Shown one piece after another: positions 8,949-16,670 of a stretch of DNA of 64,000 nt. The position numbers and the translations under genes are program-made. Source of the DNA: Zobellia roscoffensis (lineage in GTDB: Bacteria > Bacteroidota > Bacteroidia > Flavobacteriales > Flavobacteriaceae); contig NZ_JADDXT010000002.1 in assembly GCF_015330165.1 (NCBI RefSeq), positions 4,676,024-4,740,023 on the forward strand. Direction: 5' to 3'. Each line of letters begins with the position of its first letter. Within the stretch, counting starts at the first letter, position 1. The notes beneath the pieces are model-generated. The model was not told the DNA's origin. It did not search any database and saw only the letters and a program-made list of their open reading frames with translations.

Positions 8949-9719
8949 AAAAAACATAGTACCCTTTCTGTTACCAACCTATCTATTGGGTATGGCGAAA
9001 AAACTATTTCCAAAAACATTAATTTTGGTTTAGAACCTGGTGAACTTACAGCAATAGTAGGTATTAATGGTATTGGAAAATCTACATTATTGCGCACTTT
9101 GGGTAATGCGCAACCGCATCTAGAAGGTTGCTTAGCTGTGAAAGGCAAACCGGTTGCTGCTTATTCGCCGCAAGATTTATCATCAGAAATAAGTATGGTA
9201 CTTACGGAACCCATCGCTTCAAAAAATCTGTCCGTGATAGAATTGGTGGCCTTAGGAAGACAGCCCTACACCAATTGGCTGGGTACACTGACTGCTACTG
9301 ACAAACAGAAAATAAAAGAAACTATCAAATCACTAGGGCTAGAAGAATTACAGCATAAAAAATGTTACGAATTGAGTGATGGGCAATTACAACGGGTAAT
9401 GATTGCTAGAGCTTTGACTCAGGACACTTCTATTATTCTACTTGATGAGCCCACAACCCATTTAGACCTCTACCATAAAATACAGATTTTAAAACTGCTC
9501 CGGTCCATTGCACATACTACAAAAAAAATCGTGATTTTTACTACCCATGAGATTGAAATGGCTATTCAGCTTTGCGATAAAATGGTTTTATTAGATGGCA
9601 AAGAAAACTACTTTGGACAACCCTGTGAACTTATTGAACAAAAAGCATTTGAGTCGTTATTTCCTTCTGACACTGTCTCCTTTGAGCCTAAGACAGGTTC
9701 TTTTAGAATAAAAAAGTAA
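8949..9719 (+). CDS. ABC importer ATPase (FecE/BtuD type), no standard start codon
   Basis: The frame is open from 8925, straight after the DUF1080 stop, and encodes a full ATPase: LSVTNLSIGYG, Walker A GINGIGKST, signature LSDGQLQRVM, Walker B SIILLDEPTTHLD, and the switch region FTTHEIEMA. No ATG, GTG or TTG occurs in frame before Walker A; the first is TTG at 9090, inside the P-loop helix, which would give a dead protein. The bases CATAAAAAACATAGT at 8946-8960 would become ATG AAA AAA CAT in the right frame if one G stood after T8948. Thus a one-base loss, a sequencing error, or a rare ATC (8931) or ATT (8985) start is possible. I set the start at 8949 as the likely second codon. It should power the permease at 6880-7911. 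Confidence 0.8.
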   Translation, partial: KKHSTLSVTNLSIGYGEKTISKNINFGLEPGELTAIVGINGIGKSTLLRTLGNAQPHLEGCLAVKGKPVAAYSPQDLSSEISMVLTEPIASKNLSVIELVALGRQPYTNWLGTLTATDKQKIKETIKSLGLEELQHKKCYELSDGQLQRVMIARALTQDTSIILLDEPTTHLDLYHKIQILKLLRSIAHTTKKIVIFTTHEIEMAIQLCDKMVLLDGKENYFGQPCELIEQKAFESLFPSDTVSFEPKTGSFRIKK

Positions 9720-9732
9720 CATCGGAGTAGTG

Positions 9733-9762
9733 TTTGGTTTTCACACCAATCTTGTATCTTTA
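9733..9762 (+). promoter_or_regulatory. candidate promoter of the rmuC operon
   Basis: TTTG and TATCTTTA are 18 bases apart and end 22 bases before the ATG at 9785. A GTG start at 9734 would fall inside the promoter, which argues for the ATG. Confidence 0.55.
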
Positions 9763-9784
9763 CCCCGAACGCTTTACTTTAAAA

Positions 9785-11131
9785 ATGAACATTTACCTCG
9801 TATATTTATTAATAGGATTGATTTGCCTTGCCGTGGGTTATTTCCTCGGGAATTACATTCAAAATTTAAAAACCAAATCCAGTCAAAGTGCGCTAGAAGA
9901 ACGTGAACAGCAATTACACTCCAACCTGGTTTTGTTAGAGCAGCGCTTGCGAGATAGTGAAGATCAAAAAATTGGGCTACAGTCCGAAAAAGAACAATTA
10001 GGCAATCAAATCGTTCGTTATCAGGCGGATTTAGAAAATCTTCAGCTTAAAAACACCGAACAGAAAGACGAGGTTGAAAAGCTTCAGGAGAAATTCACCA
10101 AAGAATTTGAAAATCTTGCCAATAAAATTTTAGAGGAAAAAAGCTTAAAATTCACGGAGCGTAACGAAAAAAATATCAAGGATATTTTATCTCCCTTAAA
10201 TGAAAAAATACAGCTGTTCGAGAAAAAAGTAGAAGAAAGTCAGAAAGAGAATATCAGTATACATTCCGCTTTAAAAGAACAACTCCTTAATCTACAAAGC
10301 CAAAACCTAAAAATCACCCAAGAGGCCGAAAATCTTACCAAAGCCTTAAAAGGTGATAGTAAAATGCAAGGAAATTGGGGCGAATTGGTATTGGAGCGCG
10401 TATTGGAAAAATCAGGTTTGGAAAAAGACCGTGAATACACCGTACAACAAAGTTTTACCAGAGAAGACGGTTCCAGAGTACTTCCAGATGTTATCATTAA
10501 TCTTCCAGATGGGAAAAAGATGGTCGTGGATTCCAAGGTTTCACTCACAGACTATGAACGTTTTGTTAACGCAGAAGATGATATGCGTGATAAATTTCTA
10601 AAAGACCACATTAACTCCCTAAAAAGACATGTAGACCAACTTTCCGCAAAAAAATACGAAGACCTCTATGCTATGGAAAGTCCAGATTTTGTACTGATGT
10701 TCGTTCCCATAGAACCTGCTTTTGCCATTGCCATAAACAATGACCCTACTCTTTACAACAAAGCGTTTGAACAAAATATAGTTATTGTTACCCCTTCTAC
10801 ATTATTAGCTACATTGCGGACTATTGATAGTATGTGGAATAACGAAAAGCAGCAACGTAACGCCATTGAAATAGCCAGACAAGCGGGCGCTCTTTATGAT
10901 AAGTTTGAAGGTTTTGTAAACGACCTCATGAAAGTGGGCAAGAAAATGGACGAGGCCAAGTCTGAATACAAAGGCGCCATGAACAAACTTGTTGAGGGTC
11001 GTGGCAATATAGTTGTTAGCATAGAAAAATTGAAAAAAATGGGTGCGAAAGCTAAAAAATCCATTCCAGAACCCATATTAAAACGCGCTCAAGATGATGA
11101 TTTTGAAAGCGAACTAAAACTAAAACCATGA
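9785..11131 (+). CDS. rmuC: DNA recombination protein RmuC
   Basis: About 448 residues from the ATG at 9785. An N-terminal membrane helix (LVYLLIGLICLAVGYFLG) is followed by a long coiled coil rich in Glu, Gln and Leu, then the nuclease-like RmuC domain with GNWGELVLERVLEKSG, RVLPDVIINLPDGK, VVDSKVSLTDYE and the PxEPAFAIA region. RmuC limits inverted-repeat recombination in E. coli and belongs to the PD-(D/E)XK superfamily. It is the first gene of a three-gene unit and overlaps the next gene by 4 bases (ATGA). Confidence 0.9.
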   Translation: MNIYLVYLLIGLICLAVGYFLGNYIQNLKTKSSQSALEEREQQLHSNLVLLEQRLRDSEDQKIGLQSEKEQLGNQIVRYQADLENLQLKNTEQKDEVEKLQEKFTKEFENLANKILEEKSLKFTERNEKNIKDILSPLNEKIQLFEKKVEESQKENISIHSALKEQLLNLQSQNLKITQEAENLTKALKGDSKMQGNWGELVLERVLEKSGLEKDREYTVQQSFTREDGSRVLPDVIINLPDGKKMVVDSKVSLTDYERFVNAEDDMRDKFLKDHINSLKRHVDQLSAKKYEDLYAMESPDFVLMFVPIEPAFAIAINNDPTLYNKAFEQNIVIVTPSTLLATLRTIDSMWNNEKQQRNAIEIARQAGALYDKFEGFVNDLMKVGKKMDEAKSEYKGAMNKLVEGRGNIVVSIEKLKKMGAKAKKSIPEPILKRAQDDDFESELKLKP

Positions 11132-11493
11132 AAAAGTCGCTTTTTGTAACCTTGGGCCTTATTGTTGCCCTATTCGGTATCGTTTACGCATTTATATATT
11201 TCGTTACCTATAGTGATGGTATACGCTCGGGAGAACTTATTAAAATAAGTCACAAAGGTGTTCTCATTAAGACATGGGAAGGAGAAATCAGCCAAGGAAT
11301 CTCTGGGGCTCAAATTTTTTCTTTTTCTGTATTGGATAAGGACAAAGACGTCATTGAGCAATTACAAGAGTATCAAGGACAATACGTTAAATTACACTAC
11401 GTTGAACGTTTTGCCACGTTTCTTTGGCTAGGCGACAGTAAATATTTCGTAACCAAAGTAGAGAAAGAACAATCACCTCATTTTAAAAATTAA
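11128..11493 (+). CDS. small membrane-anchored protein of unknown function
   Basis: Protein of 121 residues with one N-terminal membrane helix (about residues 5-27) and a soluble part of about 90 residues that looks all-beta (GVLIKTWEGEI, YVKLHYVERF, KYFVTKVEK). I do not recognise a characterised family. Similar short proteins are common beside rmuC and the thioesterase in flavobacteria, as far as I recall, but none has a known role. It overlaps rmuC by 4 bases and the thioesterase gene by one base, so the three are translated together. Confidence 0.75.
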   Translation: MKKSLFVTLGLIVALFGIVYAFIYFVTYSDGIRSGELIKISHKGVLIKTWEGEISQGISGAQIFSFSVLDKDKDVIEQLQEYQGQYVKLHYVERFATFLWLGDSKYFVTKVEKEQSPHFKN

Positions 11494-12038
11494 TGGAAAA
11501 ATTTAAAAGTGCTAACGAGTCTAGGGTATCAATTACAGAACTAATGCTACCCTCCCATTCTAATTTTGGAGGTAAGGTCCATGGGGGTCATATTTTAAAC
11601 CTCATGGATCAAATTGCTTTTGCATGTGCCTCAAAACATTCGCAAATGTATTGTGTAACAGCTTCTGTAAACCGTGTAGATTTTTTACATCCCGTAGAAG
11701 TGGGAGAACTACTAACCCTTCGCGCCTCTATCAATTACACCGGACGAACATCAATGGTAGTAGGAGTTCGCGTAGAGTCGCAAAACATTACCTCGGGTAC
11801 TAAAAGACACTGTAACTCATCCTATTTTACCATGGTTGCCAAAGATGAAAACGGAAAAGGAGTACCCATTCCCGGCTTACTTTTAGAAAACGAACAAGGT
11901 GTAAGACGTTTTTCTAGAAGTAAGCAACGTAAAGAAGAGGCATTTTCAAGAGACACTCAATTTGACTCTTCTCAATTTAAAATGGAAATGCATTTAGAAA
12001 GTCTAACCAACGAAAACGTTAAACTTGACCTTCGGTAA
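11493..12038 (+). CDS. acyl-CoA thioesterase, hot-dog fold
   Basis: Protein of 181 residues with the hot-dog thioesterase pattern: ITELMLPSHSNFGGKVHGGH, then LNLMDQIAFACASKH on the central helix, and VDFLHPVEVGELL. These match the YciA/ACOT-type acyl-CoA hydrolases that release CoA from acyl-CoA in the cytoplasm. A C-terminal extension of about 40 charged residues follows the domain. Its ATG overlaps the upstream stop by one base. The 3' end overlaps the converging pgl gene by 20 bases. Confidence 0.88.
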   Translation: MEKFKSANESRVSITELMLPSHSNFGGKVHGGHILNLMDQIAFACASKHSQMYCVTASVNRVDFLHPVEVGELLTLRASINYTGRTSMVVGVRVESQNITSGTKRHCNSSYFTMVAKDENGKGVPIPGLLLENEQGVRRFSRSKQRKEEAFSRDTQFDSSQFKMEMHLESLTNENVKLDLR

Positions 12039-12744
12039 TTTTTGCAGCTGCGGCCTTGTCTAAAAACCAAAGTAAATCTCCCGATGTGGGAGCTACTAAA
12101 TTAGCAGGATAGGTACTACATGAACCTTCGCTATTGATTATTTCACCAACTTTTTCCTCTTTACTGGCACCGGTCACTAAAAAGACTACTGTTTTAGAAT
12201 GATTAATAACATTGCCGGTTATTGTAATTCGTTTTTGCCCTGAATCTGGATGAACAGCTACTGCACATAAACTTTCGGCCTCCCAAAGTTCTATCTCATG
12301 TGGGAAAATTGAAGCGGTATGACCGTCATCGCCCATACCTAAAATAACCAAATCAAATTGTGGGAAACCATTCTTAGCAGGAAGCTCTTGCTTTAGCACT
12401 TGTGCATAACGTACGGCTTCTTCCGCTGGGTCATCTTCGCCTTTAATTCTATGAATATTCTCTTCAGGAATATCAATTTTTGACAATAGATGTTCTACCG
12501 TCATTTTATAATTACTCTCATCATCAGTAGGAAGTACGCAACGTTCATCTCCCCAATAAAAATGAACTAATTTCCAATCTATATGTGTTCCAAATTCTTT
12601 TGCCAACACATCAAAAACTATTTTTGGCGTGCTTCCTCCAGAAAGTGCTACATGAAAGGCTTCGTCTCCATTTGCTTTCTCTGCAAAATAGTTTGAAAAC
12701 TCTTGGGCAACCTCACTCTTATCTTGATATATCTTTAACTCCAT
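12019..12744 (-). CDS. pgl: 6-phosphogluconolactonase
   Basis: Protein of 241 residues of the NagB/DevB-type lactonase family, with VALSGGSTPKIVFD near the N-terminus, WKLVHFYWGDERCV, and GMGDDGHTASIFPH. It hydrolyses 6-phosphogluconolactone in the oxidative pentose phosphate pathway. It lies 60-odd bases after zwf on the same strand, so the two form an operon covering the first two steps. Its last 20 bases overlap the converging thioesterase gene. Confidence 0.93.
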   Translation of the reverse strand: MELKIYQDKSEVAQEFSNYFAEKANGDEAFHVALSGGSTPKIVFDVLAKEFGTHIDWKLVHFYWGDERCVLPTDDESNYKMTVEHLLSKIDIPEENIHRIKGEDDPAEEAVRYAQVLKQELPAKNGFPQFDLVILGMGDDGHTASIFPHEIELWEAESLCAVAVHPDSGQKRITITGNVINHSKTVVFLVTGASKEEKVGEIINSEGSCSTYPANLVAPTSGDLLWFLDKAAAAKITEGQV

Positions 12745-12803
12745 AATTATATGTAAATAAATTAGGGTACCCTATGGGTACCCTTTAAAAAAGATTATAC
12801 AAT

Positions 12804-14336
12804 CTAACAAATAACACAGAAACCTGGGTCATCTGTTAAGCTAGGTCCTGGATTTCTCCATTCGCCAATACCATCTATTAATTCATTAGAATTTTCAGGG
12901 CCCCAAACACCTGCGGCATACCCATACATTCTAACATCTTTTCCTTTTTCCCAATACTTTAAAATTGGGTCTACAAATTCCCAAGCAGCTTCAACCTCAT
13001 CTGCTCTAGCATATAACGTAGCATCTCCTTGCATAGCGTCTAACAACAAGCGCTCATAAGCCTCCATAACGTGAGTTTCTGCTAAGCTAGAATAGTAGAA
13101 ATCTAAATTGGCGCGCTCCACTTTAAAACCCTGCCCCGGTACTTTTACTCCAAATTTTATCAATATACCTTCATCTGGCTGTATGCGGATAACCAATTTA
13201 TTATCCTTGCTATCCAGTCCTGTGTCCTGAAAAACTTGGTGATGTGGCGTTTTAAAGTGAATTACCACTTCTGTTGCTTTTGTAGGCATTCGCTTAGCGG
13301 TACGAACATAGAACGGAGTATCCTTCCACCTCCAGTTATCTACAAAAAACTTAATGGCAGCGTACGTCTCAGTGGTAGAATCTTTATCAACCCCTTCTTC
13401 TTCGCGATAGCCTTTTACCTCTTTACCGTCAATTACAGATTTTGTGTATTGAGCACGAATAGTATGATCAAACAATTCTTGATCAGTTTTCATTACTCTA
13501 AGCGACTTAAGTGCTTTTACCTTTTCATTACGTATATCTTCCGGAGCATCACTAATAGGTGGCTCCATTACAATTAATGAAACAATCTGCAGTAAATGGT
13601 TCTGAAACATATCACGTAGCGCTCCAGATGTATCATAATATCCACCTCTCTTTTCTACACCAACACTTTCTGCATTGGTTATTTCTACATGGTGAATGTA
13701 ATTACGGTTCCAAAGAGGCTCAAAAATACTATTGGCAAAACGGGTTATTAAAAGATTCTGAACCGTTTCTTTACCCAAATAGTGATCTATTCTATAAATC
13801 TGATCTTCTTTAAAAAACTTCTGGATACCTCTGTTCAGCTGTTTAGCGGTATCTAGACTATAACCAAATGGTTTTTCAACAATTAAGCGTTTCCAGCCAT
13901 TGTTCTGCGTACCCATACCTGCATCTGACAACCTCTGGGCTATTGTTTCATATAAAGTAGGAGGTGTAGAAAGGTAATATATGATATTACCAGATGTTTG
14001 GTATTTGTTCTTAAGGTCTTCTACCCTTTTGCGTAAACGACCATAATCCGTATCATAACTCCCGCCTAAGTCTTCATAAAAGAACTTGCTCGCAAAATCC
14101 TTTACACGATCGTCCTCTAAATTTTCTAGCTTATTTTTTAAGTAGGTGCTTTCTAATACCACTTTATTCCTAAAAGCGCTATCTGTCATATCACTTCTAC
14201 TTGCCCCTAGTACCACAAAATTATCAGGAAGCTGATCTGCCTGATAAAGATTAAAAAGTGCGGGTACAAGTTTTCTTGCTGTAAGGTCGCCAGAAGCGCC
14301 AAATATAACAAGAATCTGATTTTCTGTTTTATTCAT
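12804..14336 (-). CDS. zwf: glucose-6-phosphate 1-dehydrogenase
   Basis: About 510 residues from the ATG at 14336; an upstream in-frame start at 14372 would fall in the promoter. It has the dinucleotide motif GASGDLTARKL, the substrate and catalytic motif RIDHYLGKETVQN, and VEKPFG. It oxidises glucose 6-phosphate to 6-phosphogluconolactone and makes NADPH. It is followed by pgl and is divergent from gnd across a 172-base gap, so the whole oxidative branch is encoded together. Confidence 0.95.
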   Translation of the reverse strand: MNKTENQILVIFGASGDLTARKLVPALFNLYQADQLPDNFVVLGASRSDMTDSAFRNKVVLESTYLKNKLENLEDDRVKDFASKFFYEDLGGSYDTDYGRLRKRVEDLKNKYQTSGNIIYYLSTPPTLYETIAQRLSDAGMGTQNNGWKRLIVEKPFGYSLDTAKQLNRGIQKFFKEDQIYRIDHYLGKETVQNLLITRFANSIFEPLWNRNYIHHVEITNAESVGVEKRGGYYDTSGALRDMFQNHLLQIVSLIVMEPPISDAPEDIRNEKVKALKSLRVMKTDQELFDHTIRAQYTKSVIDGKEVKGYREEEGVDKDSTTETYAAIKFFVDNWRWKDTPFYVRTAKRMPTKATEVVIHFKTPHHQVFQDTGLDSKDNKLVIRIQPDEGILIKFGVKVPGQGFKVERANLDFYYSSLAETHVMEAYERLLLDAMQGDATLYARADEVEAAWEFVDPILKYWEKGKDVRMYGYAAGVWGPENSNELIDGIGEWRNPGPSLTDDPGFCVIC

Positions 14337-14369
14337 AATGAGATGGTATCCTAATACTATTTGAGAGAG

Positions 14370-14401
14370 CAAAAGTATCGAAAAGATGCAGTAATACCAA
14401 C
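14370..14401 (-). promoter_or_regulatory. candidate promoter of zwf-pgl
   Basis: On the minus strand GTTG and TACTTTTG (perfect TAnnTTTG) are 20 bases apart, about 33 bases before the zwf ATG. Confidence 0.55.
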
Positions 14402-14508
14402 GAGTTTACCCTAAGATAACTTCACATTTCAATAATTTGGTTTAATTTTGACTCTATTGACCAAAAAAATCAATTTTATGGTCACCCTAGTAATTTTAAA
14501 ATTAGAAC

Positions 14509-15915
14509 ATGGAAGAAAAATATGATTTTGGATTGGTAGGCCTCGGTGTTATGGGGCGTAACTTTATATTGAATGTAGCGGATAATGGTTTTTCTGCTTA
14601 CGGTTATGATTTAGATGCTGAAAAAGTAGCTGCTTTAAAAGAAGAAGGCAGTCACCTAGCCAAAGTAAATGCCTCTACCAACATTAAGACATTTGTAAAA
14701 TCTCTTAAAGAGCCTAGAAAGATTATGCTTTTGGTTCCTGCTGGTAAAATTGTAGATGGAGTAATTGAAAGTCTTTTACCGTATATAGATAGGGGTGATA
14801 TTATAATTGATGGTGGAAATTCGTTTTTCACGGATACGGACCGTCGTGAGGCTTATCTTCATGACAAGGCTATTAACTTCTTTGGAGCAGGTGTTTCTGG
14901 AGGGGCTAAAGGGGCTCGTTTAGGACCAAGTATCATGCCTGGTGGCTCAAAATCTGCCTACCAACATATTAAACCGATTTTTGAAGCTGTTTCTGCAAAA
15001 TACAAAGGAGAACCTTGTGTTGCATATTTAGGGCCTAAATCATCTGGTAACTATGTAAAAATGGTTCACAATGGTATTGAGTACGGGTTGATGCAACTTA
15101 CCTCTGAAGTTTATGACTTGCTTAAAAAAGCAGGAGACTTCTCTAACGAGGAGCTTCACTCTACTTTTTCTAAATGGAACGAAGGTCGCTTACAATCTTT
15201 TCTAGTAGAAATTACTTCTAAAATTCTTGAACAAAAAGATGACCTTGGAAAAGGCGATCTTGTTGATCAAATTTTAGACAAAGCTAAGCAAAAAGGCACA
15301 GGAAAATGGACTAGCCAAAATGCGATGGACCTAGGCATACCTATTCCTTCTATTGATATTGCCGTAAGTATGCGAGAAGTATCCGCTTTAAAAGACGAAA
15401 GAATAAAGGCCGATAAATTATACGATCGCCCAGAAGTTGAGTTACTAGATAAAGAAGAATTGGCCAAAATGGCCGAAGAAGCACTTTACTTCTCTTTTAT
15501 TATTACGTACGCTCAAGGTCTTCATCAGTTGGCAGATGCTTCCAGAGAATACAACTACAATTTAGATGTTACCACAATTGCTAAAATTTGGCGTGCAGGC
15601 TGTATTATTAGAGCCGGTTTGTTAGCTGATATTTCAGAAGCTTTTGAAGCTGATAAGGATTTACCAAACCTTTTACTATCAAGCCAATTTGTAGACAAAG
15701 TAAAAAGTACGGTGGGCTCCACAAGAAAATTGGTAGCGCATGCAGCTGCCAACGGAATTCCGTTGCCTGGACTTTCAAATTCACTTACTTATTTTGATGC
15801 ATACACATCTAGTAGGTTACCTTTGAACCTTATTCAAGCACAACGAGATTTCTTTGGTTCGCACACTTATGAGCGATTAGACCAAGAAGGTATTTTTCAT
15901 ACAGAATGGGAATAG
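14509..15915 (+). CDS. gnd: 6-phosphogluconate dehydrogenase (decarboxylating)
   Basis: Protein of 468 residues, the usual length. The N-terminal NADP fold starts GLVGLGVMGRNFILNVADNG; the substrate region reads GGAKGARLGPSIMPGG and the active-site helix is KMVHNGIEYGLMQ, holding the catalytic lysine. The C-terminal all-helical part ends with DFFGSHTYERLD. It converts 6-phosphogluconate to ribulose 5-phosphate with NADPH. It is transcribed away from zwf-pgl and probably shares their control region. Confidence 0.96.
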   Translation: MEEKYDFGLVGLGVMGRNFILNVADNGFSAYGYDLDAEKVAALKEEGSHLAKVNASTNIKTFVKSLKEPRKIMLLVPAGKIVDGVIESLLPYIDRGDIIIDGGNSFFTDTDRREAYLHDKAINFFGAGVSGGAKGARLGPSIMPGGSKSAYQHIKPIFEAVSAKYKGEPCVAYLGPKSSGNYVKMVHNGIEYGLMQLTSEVYDLLKKAGDFSNEELHSTFSKWNEGRLQSFLVEITSKILEQKDDLGKGDLVDQILDKAKQKGTGKWTSQNAMDLGIPIPSIDIAVSMREVSALKDERIKADKLYDRPEVELLDKEELAKMAEEALYFSFIITYAQGLHQLADASREYNYNLDVTTIAKIWRAGCIIRAGLLADISEAFEADKDLPNLLLSSQFVDKVKSTVGSTRKLVAHAAANGIPLPGLSNSLTYFDAYTSSRLPLNLIQAQRDFFGSHTYERLDQEGIFHTEWE

Positions 15916-15966
15916 AAAATTAATTTGTCAGTACCTAAACATAATAAGGTTAGAGTGTTAATAGCT

Positions 15967-16524
15967 ATGAACAAATACAACAATAGAAATTTTTTCATTG
16001 TAAAATTTATTTGGACTATTGCCTGCATTCTTATTTTTGTTACCCTGGTCGTTTCTTGTAAACGACCAACCGATGAAAAACCGGTAAAGATACTAGACGA
16101 ACATACTCTAAATAGAAGGGTCGATGGTAACACTGTCGGCCCTCTTACCAAACAAGTCTATGTACCCATTTATTCTGACATCTACAACCAAACAAGAGAT
16201 TCTAGAACATTATTAACTGCTACATTAAGTATCAGAAATACCAGTTTAAAGGACAGTTTGTTTATTACCACCATAGATTACTATAATACTGGTGGTGATT
16301 TGGTGAGAAGTTATATAGACCAGGCTATTTACCTTAAACCAATGGAGTCCATTGATTACGTTATAGAACAACAGGACACCTCTGGTGGTAGTGGCGCTAA
16401 TTTTATAATAGATTGGTATTCCAAACACCCACTTAACCCTTTATTCCAAGCCGTAATGGTTGGCGGATTAGGTGCCCAAGCTTTTTCCTTTACAACTGAA
16501 GGAATTGAGGTAGAAACGCCTTAA
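15967..16524 (+). CDS. DUF3124 lipoprotein
   Basis: About 185 residues from the ATG at 15967. An N-terminal hydrophobic signal ends at a lipobox-like VVSC before a KRPTDEKP linker. The rest matches DUF3124: QVYVPIYSDIY, LTATLSIRNTS, and IDYYNTGGDLVRSYID. The function is unknown. An alternative start 42 bases upstream would put extra charged residues before the signal and is less likely. It follows gnd by about 50 bases and may be cotranscribed. Confidence 0.75.
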   Translation: MNKYNNRNFFIVKFIWTIACILIFVTLVVSCKRPTDEKPVKILDEHTLNRRVDGNTVGPLTKQVYVPIYSDIYNQTRDSRTLLTATLSIRNTSLKDSLFITTIDYYNTGGDLVRSYIDQAIYLKPMESIDYVIEQQDTSGGSGANFIIDWYSKHPLNPLFQAVMVGGLGAQAFSFTTEGIEVETP

Positions 16525-16670
16525 TCGCCTTTAAAAATCAGCTTAAGCCTTAACATAGAGTGCCCTCCATCGATCAATTGCGAACTTCATAATCTATTGT
16601 GAAGTAAATTCTTATATTAGCTTGTCAATAAGGTCACCCCCTGAATTTTATACTGACCTCCAATGTTCTC

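Noticed and set aside
8049..9719. DUF1080-ATPase as one fused protein
   Set aside because: A clear TAA stop (8922-8924) separates them although the frame is the same, and both have complete domains.
9734..9784. An upstream GTG start for RmuC
   Set aside because: The GTG lies inside a good promoter, and the extra residues would precede the membrane helix without purpose.
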